Under the pieces are notes generated by a model. That model worked only from the letters and a program-made list of their open reading frames with translations. It was not told the origin of the DNA and searched no databases. Positions 56,936 to 64,000 of a stretch of 64,000 nt of DNA are shown piece by piece. Position 1 is the stretch's first letter; every line of letters starts with the position of its first letter. The position numbers were made by a program, and so were the translations under genes. The stretch is from Xenopus tropicalis (Eukaryota; Chordata; Amphibia; Anura; Pipidae), in NCBI RefSeq assembly GCF_000004195.4, contig NC_030683.2, positions 7,330,411-7,394,410 of the forward strand, read 5' to 3'.

Positions 56936-59719
56936 AAATTGAAAATGATCATTAAACATTGTCTACATAATCAAGTATAAAAAGGTTTTGGAGCAACAAC
57001 AAGTATGGAGACAGCTCCTGGAGGTGCCAAATTGGGGATATGATTGGCTAGTGGAAGCTCTTTATGTGGACTGGCAGCCTATGGGAGGCTCTGTTTGGTG
57101 GCAAACATGGGTTTTTATGCAACTAAAGAAAGGAAGAAAATACGTACATGTTTTGAGGCCACTGGGAGCAACATCCAAGGGGTTGGGGGTCTACACCGTA
57201 TCAAAGCTTCATTCATGGGTTAACTGGCCCTTTAAAATAGCAGCCCATGCAGGTGGTTTGTGGTTTATTGTGAAATGTAAGCAAACAGCAGGACACAGTG
57301 GGTTTGCACAAGATAAACAAGCTTCGTTACAGTCACAGAGAATGGATGTCACAATTCAGTGGGTGATTTAGTGATCCCGGCTGAGAAGAATGGAGACTTA
57401 GGCAAGAGCGGAGCCGGGAACAGCTTCCTACAGGCAAATGGAAATGAGCCAAAAGGCTGACGCTTTACTCTCTATTCTCTCCTCACTACTGATATCGGGA
57501 AAACAAAAAGGGGAACATTTCGAAATAAAGTTTGGGACAATGATCTGCAGTTTCCAAGGCTTTACGGCTGCTGGGTATTTGCTGGCTGTGAGCAGCCCCT
57601 TTGCTCTCTATGGGATAAATACACAGAAAGGCTCTATGGGATAAGCAGCACTTAGGGTATACAGGACCGGCTCAGAGTGACAAGTACGACCGGTTTCTCT
57701 GCTTCTCGTGATGCAATAGGGACTGCGCGATGATCAGGTTCCTACATAAACAGGTGAGGGAGGGGGGGCTGCGGCTTCATGGGAAAAGCTGGAGATTATG
57801 GGCCCTATTTGAGAATAGGGGCAGTTAAATCTCTAATACCCATTGGTTATTTAAAGCTGGACCCCAGTTGCTTTTCTGTTTTTCACTGTGCCTGTAAACG
57901 GGTTATTCACCTTTTAGTGTGATGTAGAGAGTAATATTCTGAGACCATTTGCCATTGGTCTTCATTTGTTTTTATTCATAGTTTTTTAGTTATTTTATTT
58001 TCAGTTCTCCAGTTTCAGCAGTTATTTGGTTGCTAAGGTCCAAGATACCTTAGCAACCAAGAAGTGGTTTGGATTAGAGACTGGTATATGAATAGGAGAG
58101 GGGCTGAATAGAAAAGAAAGCTATAAAAAACTAACAATAAAACCGGAGCCTCACAGAGCAATAGTTTTTTGCTGCCGGCATCAGTGACCCCCATTTGAAA
58201 GCTGTAAAGAGTTGGAAGAAGGCAAATAATTCAAATTAATAATTAAGACCAGTTAAAAAGTTGCTTATAACATACTATAGGGTGACCCACCCATTTGACA
58301 CTGAATTCCTGCTGCCTGTACCTGCCCACACCATTAGCAGGCCCCCAGTCCTGAACCTCTAGCATCACTTTCATTGGCTGCACATTGCAAGGAGGTACCA
58401 AAATACATATATGTTCTGACCCCTAATGCAGATGGGCAGGAGCAGAACTAGGAGTAGGCAGAATAGACAGCTGCTTGGGGACAATGGCTGGGGGGGGCAC
58501 CATTTGAATGGAGGGAGCAACGGGTGGGGGAGAAGGGCTGTAGCAGCCGGAGGGATTATGAGAGCGATTGGTGGTGGCAGTGGGGGGGCTTCAATGATCA
58601 GTGATGGATCTGTATACATGGACTGTGCCCAGGGTGCTACTATTGCCACACAGATGAGCATGGATTAAAGGGAAAGTTACACACGTTTATTACCCTCCCT
58701 TGCAGGACTGGGTTAATATATGTAACTCAATACATAAAAGTGCCATTATCTTCCCAGACCAGTTTTTCCCTGACAACTTTTCACACGTTGGATCTTGTTT
58801 CCTACAGAACAAGCCGCAGTGCAAATGGGTGGATATACATACGCCGACTTTAATTTCCATGGGGATGTTTATTTGATAGAGCCGAGCCAATCCAATGGCT
58901 ATATATGCGGCACATAAACTGTGGTGCATTGATTTACTGGACCCCATCGACTGCCAGATCTATAATTGTAGGCGCCGAGATGCATCGCTGGGTACACTGG
59001 CTTTATGGAATGATCCTCCCATCTAATTCCCATCTCTGCTCATCATTAACTTGCACCGACATTACCCCTGTGTCGGGAAAGGGGCCGCGGGGGTCTTTGC
59101 CTTGGGTTTCTCATAGATTGAGGATATTGGTCGTACATAGTGTTCAGCGAATTAAAAAGTCACAAAAGAGACAAAAAGGCACCATAAAAAAGCCCATTGA
59201 CTTTAATAGATTTGTAGTGAGAAAAACACCCAATGACCAAAAAGTCGGCAAGAAAAATGTCACGACAAACTTTAACAAATTTGGAGTAAGAAAAAAAAAT
59301 TGCACGTAAAACTTTGTTGCGCGTATAAAGTCTCCTATTGGCTTTAATGTGATTTGAGAATTTTTCACCGTTCAATCTATGATGTATTTATTAATAGTTA
59401 CGATCGTTTGCACGCTGATCATACTAAAGTTTCAGATTTTGTGTTTTTTTTATGCAAAATGTTCAGCCTTTTTTTTAAAAATAAAAAAATTGAAAGTGAA
59501 ATTTAAACGGAAGTTCATTTTTGTGAATCTGTGAATTTTCCCAAAGAGTAATTGCTCGACCGGCCATTGTAAGTGCATTTTCCTCACTTGCATCTTGGAA
59601 AACAATAGTGCATTAACTTCCCCTTGAAAGTGTGTGAAACAGAAACAATAATGCGTTAACTTCCCCTTGAAAATGTGTCAAGGTCACTGACTATTCTATT
59701 TCTTTGTGGTTTTCAAAAG
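56936..59719. other. Repeat-rich intergenic stretch
   Basis: Contains a probable interspersed repeat at about 57000-57250 and the GGGTTATTCACCTTTTAGTG family at 57899. A region at 59150-59370 is rich in AAAAGT/ACTTTT steps and partly self-complementary. Open frames up to 134 codons show no recognisable domain. Confidence 0.45.
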
Positions 59720-60051
59720 TACAGGTATAGGACCCATTCTCCAGAATGCTCGGGACCAAGGGTATTCCGGATAAGGGGTCTTTCCGTAATTTGGATCTCA
59801 ATACCTAAAGTCTACTAAAAAATCAATAAAACATTCATTAAACCCAATAGGATTGTTTTGCATCCAATAAGGATTATTTCTATCTCAGTTGGAATTAGTT
59901 ACAAGGTTCTGTTTTATTTCTACATAGAAAAAGGAAATCAGTTTTAAAATTCTGAATTATTTGATTAAAATGGAGTCTATGGGAGACGGGCATTCCGTAA
60001 TTCAGAGCTTTCTGGATAACGGGTTTCCTGATAAGGGGTCCGATACCTGTA
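59720..60051 (-). mobile_element. MITE with TACAGGTAT ends, inverted copy of 31241-31572
   Basis: Starts TACAGGTATAGGACCCATTC and ends GGGGTCCGATACCTGTA. The interior (TTTTGCATCCAATAAGGATT) is the complement of the first copy. Length is about 332 bp in both, with moderate divergence. Confidence 0.88.
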
Positions 60052-60976
60052 TTTTAATATTAAAAGCCACCATAGGACTCGGCATTTGTGCCAGTCTAAA
60101 AAAGTCACATAAAGTTTTGCGAATCTCAAATATTTGTCGTTTTTTGTAAAAAAAATAAAAAAGTTATGCACATTTTTTTTTTTTTTTTAGAAAATACTCC
60201 AAATTTTTCAAGAAAAAAAACGAAACATAGAAGAAAATCCAAACTTTTCTCAAGGAACTTTAGTTCACTTTAGTGACCCATTTTGTTGTATAGGGGTCTG
60301 TTCAAAGGAAAGGAAGCTTTGTACCAGCAAGAAGCCATGTATGAATGTGCCCTCAAGTTCAGGTGCTCCAGAAAAGATGAAATGGAGACAAGCTCCATGC
60401 AGCCAACGGTCGCCAGTGTGTCCAACCCGCCTCCTTAGTTCTGTTTGAGCAACTGTGTCTATTGATACCATCCTGGCTTTGGCCCCAGGGGCCCCTCTGA
60501 GGGTTGCACATTAGCGGATCTTGGCTCCGTTTATGATGGACACTCCATTCTAGTATAGAAATAGGTCAAAAGGGTTGAGGAGACCCCCTTATACGTATGC
60601 AAATAAGTCAAAAGGGATTCTGGGAACAAATTCCTTAAGGCTCCTAGAAACGTTCCATTTACATGGGTTTATCCTATAGACTAATGCTTTCCCACTGGGT
60701 TTTGAAGCAGAAGCCGGGATAATAGCTGATCAAATTCCCAACTACAGACCGTAGTGCAGGGTTTTCTGATGAGCTTAGGGAGAGCCAGGAGTGGGGATAC
60801 ACAAATAGGTAAAAAGGGATTCTAGTATAGAAACTCAAGTCAGGAGTAAATGAACATACAGGGAGCAGGAGTGATCCTCATAGTCTGAGGAGCAATTGTG
60901 TAGGCAATGATCCGGCACGGGCACCTCTGACAAGGCTGTGGGCTATTTTAAGATGAGACGACGTGTAATCCCAACA

Positions 60977-61183
60977 TACAGTAGGGGCCCAATATACAGT
61001 AGGTGCCCAACATACAGTAGGGGCCCATCATACAGTAGGTGCCCAACATACAGTAGGGGCCCAACATACAGTATGTGTCCAACATACAGTAGGGGCCCAA
61101 CATACAGTAGGGGCCCATCATACAGTAGGTGCCCAACATACAGTAGGTGCCCATCATACAGTATGTGTCCAACATACAGTAGG
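60977..61183 (+). repeat. 18-bp tandem repeat, about 12 copies
   Basis: Unit CCAACATACAGTAGGGGC, with variants CCATCATACAGTAGGTGC and TATGTGTCC. The unit is a multiple of three and open in several frames, but no coding context exists. Confidence 0.92.
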
Positions 61184-64000
61184 TGCAGTGAGCCTATAAT
61201 TGTTTTTCGTGCAGGTTTGGACATACACTGTCAAATACTTTTGAAGAAATTGATTCTTAGAAGGGAGAAAAGCCCCAACGTTGGATTGCTGATGAAGAGT
61301 AGAGTATCCTTCTGCGCTTCTCTAAGGGTGCAGCACAATTTGCCCCATATTATACAGCAGAGGCAAAGAAATAAAATAGCATTTTGGGTAAATGTTCTAT
61401 CACTTGTGGCTCAGGCTTTGGGGGTCAGGGGGAGATTGTTACCCCAAAACAGTTGCAAAAGGGTCACCTATATATTTCCATTTGAGTGGCCATGATACCA
61501 GCAGGATCAGCCAATGAGGGCCCATGGCACAGCTTACAGTAGCTTCATTAGTAAAACCACAAGGACTTTCCAGCGGTGCCATTGCACAATAATCGCTAAA
61601 CTGCTGTTTTAGAAACTTTCATTATAAATTTCAGCTAAAAAGCATTTATTCTTGATTGATGAACCCTGAAATGGGCACAGGTCAATCAGCCACTTGATAG
61701 CGAGGCACCATGGATGTTCAGGTCATTTAGGTTATTTATCCAGAAACGGAATAGTCACAGAGAATAAATGGTACTCCCCTTTAACCCTAGCAGTGATTTT
61801 ATTATAAGGTTTTACATGTTGGCTCTTGTTATGCGTTCCCTTGCATGTAGCCTCACTCCGCGGCACAGAAATGATGGGAAGGCCGTCTCCCGTAGACTTG
61901 ATCCCAACTAAGATGTAATTCTTAATGGAGGCAAAATAATTTTATTTGTTTTATTGAAAGGCGAACTGCAGCCGAACCACAATGTGTTAAACACACAACA
62001 CAGAAACCCCTAATATCCCTATCCCTGTAATCTGTTCCTTCAAACAGTAGGAATAAATACCATTTTTTATGCTGAAATCCAGCTGCGAATCAGTTCTACT
62101 CTTTCTGCATCATTTGAGATCCTGGCAGGGGAGGAGGGACTAAAACACTGATACCAATTGTAACAACTTCTCCCCAGCACACACTAGGGGCAGTTGGAGT
62201 GTTGAGGGAAACTGAAGTACCCGTAGGAAACGCATGGAGACATCTGGGGAACATACAAACTTGCAGATAGTACCCTGGCTGCAGTCAAACCAAGGACCCC
62301 AGGACTGCAAGCCGGTTAATTAGCTCAATTCTTCAAGGCAGTCAGTCAGTCGGGGGTCAACTCATGTTGGGGATTGGGGCAATACATGCATGTTTGTGTC
62401 CTGCCCCAGTGGTGGAACTAGGGTAGATTTGAACAGATGATTTCAAAACAAATATCAGGATGGAATCATGTGATGGAACATATCAGTGAATCCCCGGGGT
62501 TCATGGGGCTCACACGTTCCTGTATATATAACCAACAGGTACATTACAAAACAAGAGCAAATTATCTGTAACACTAATATCATTCATTCTGATTCACTGA
62601 TGAAAAGATGAAATCAATCTATTCATGAAGTAATAATTACAGAGAGATGCACGCCCGTGTAGGCAGATATGAGAAGATAGGTTAGCGCCTTGGGCGTATC
62701 TACATTATATCTGAAATACCCCAACACAGCCAGATCTTTGTTTTCTTGCTATAACTTGTAGTTGACTGATTAACTACTAACTCCTAATTGGTTGCTATGG
62801 ATAAATGAGCCCCTGTATATTACATATACATTCATTCCGATTACTTTTGTTTACGTCTTGTACAGTGGGTGCAGGTATAGTGGTTGTGTGTTTCAGTGGC
62901 ATAACTTCCACTTGGACTGGAGGTGTAACTGGACCTGGGCCTACAGAGGATACCACAATTCACCATTATAGGGTATAAGCATAATGGATATGGAGCATGG
63001 GTGCCAGTTGGCTTTCCATGAGGGGTTGGTTGGCTGGGAGCAAGTGTTGTCACCATGCCCATAGTTACACACTGTAATGTTTATATAATGGCATTGCAAG
63101 GCGCAATGGAATGCACCTCTATAGATAACTTACATCACACCCCTAGCCATGTTTTTGGATAAGGCTGATAGGTATATGGAGCTGTAGTGGCAGTTTGGGG
63201 TTCCCTTTAGGATATCTGGTGAGTAGAAGGTAGTTTTCTGGTTAAATGATTAAGACTGGGATTAAGCTGCCAGTAGAGGACCATCAAAAGATGGGGGACC
63301 TGGTTTATTCATAAACTGTTGGAATGACATTGTGTTTATTATAAAATCATGTATGTTCTCTTGTATGGGTACAACTGATTTATCTAGGAGAAATCCACCA
63401 GTCATCTTGCCGTGCACAATGCTGCTCTCTTTTATACTAAAAAATCCAACCATTTGGCCCATCTGGCCAAGAGTATTAACCATAAGCCAAGCTAAATGAC
63501 AAAGACCATGTTAAGCCACTTTTCCAAGCACCTCTCCCCACTAATCCCAGTTGCCTGCTTGTGTTCCCTCTTCTGGATGTGCAGGGTTGGAGTTAGTGTA
63601 GGCAGCTGAGGTATGGGCTCAGGATCCTGGCACCCCCTTTAAATGAAAGGCTTTGCTTGACCTCTATGGCATATATTGTATACAGTCTAAAATATGGTTG
63701 TCATCTGTACAGCTGATTTGCCATTGGCAAAAAGTATTGTTCCTTGTTGCAGAAATAAAATTTAATCATCTGTGACCGGCGCCAATGTAGGAGCTCAGAA
63801 AACTTGATAGGAGCCCAGTTGATGGAGGCTTATGGGAGGTTTTTTAAACAAAAGTTCTTCTATAGGACAAGAAAAGAGCTCAACAGACCCATTATTTTGT
63901 CACTAAACTGAGTTGGTGACCTTAGAACTATAGTAGGTAACCATAAAGCTTAAGAAACTCAAATCAGATCCAGAGGACTATGGAGCCTACATGAGGGATA
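61184..64000. other. Intergenic stretch without supported genes
   Basis: AT-rich with scattered dispersed-repeat fragments, for example GCCGTCTCCCGTAGACTTGA near 61881, resembling the TACAGGTAT MITE interior. Minus-strand frames at 62841-63062 and 63262-63483 (73 codons each) show no domain I recognise and no splice context. Confidence 0.45.

Noticed and set aside
63262..63483. 73-codon minus-strand frame near the right edge
   Set aside because: No similarity to macroglobulin exons or any family I recognise; lacks splice sites.

Overview
The window is vertebrate nuclear DNA, and the best fit is a frog of the genus Xenopus. Genes are split by canonical GT-AG introns. Non-coding DNA carries repeats typical of frogs: a piggyBac end matching the CCYTTTBMCTGCCA consensus, hAT-type MITEs with 8-bp target duplications, a Penelope-like element, and CR1/L2-like tails. 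The species call (perhaps X. tropicalis) is inference.

Region 1 (1-16.1 kb, + strand) holds the 3' half of an alpha-2-macroglobulin-family gene. Eighteen exons can be read, from the end of the bait region through the GCGEQ thioester to the receptor-binding domain and stop at 16107. They encode 761 residues with every intron phase consistent. Its introns hold a BAG3-like coding fragment, minisatellites, hAT MITEs and a long hairpin. Region 2 (16.1-22 kb) is intergenic: a 10 x 60-bp array, palindromic elements, AT microsatellites and a candidate CRE-like upstream region. Region 3 (22.3-27.3 kb, + strand) is a complete 15-exon gene for a 667-residue AGC-type Ser/Thr kinase, with a repeated charged helical N-terminal region and a PKN/PKC-like catalytic domain. 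Region 4 (27.6-34.2 kb) is transposon-derived, dominated by a head-to-head Penelope-like element with reverse transcriptase and GIY-YIG endonuclease.

Region 5 (34.2-53.6 kb) is about 19 kb of nearly continuous tandem repeats. It starts with a 95-bp satellite containing a 1985-bp tandem segmental duplication. A 31-bp minisatellite follows, then a short GC-box/TATA/NRF1-like segment, then G-rich 37-bp and 31-bp arrays. These arrays generate very long but probably non-coding open frames, including one of 2007 codons. Region 6 (53.7-54.0 kb, - strand) contains the last two exons of a second alpha-macroglobulin-family gene, facing the first tail to tail. Its penultimate exon has the same length (103 bp) and phase as in the first gene. 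Region 7 (54-64 kb) is repeat-rich and shows no further exon I could support; it includes a 5'-truncated L1-type insertion with a 14-bp target duplication.

The layout suggests a macroglobulin paralog cluster into which a kinase gene and large satellite arrays have been placed or expanded. The genes do not form a pathway. The macroglobulins are predicted secreted protease inhibitors and the kinase is intracellular.
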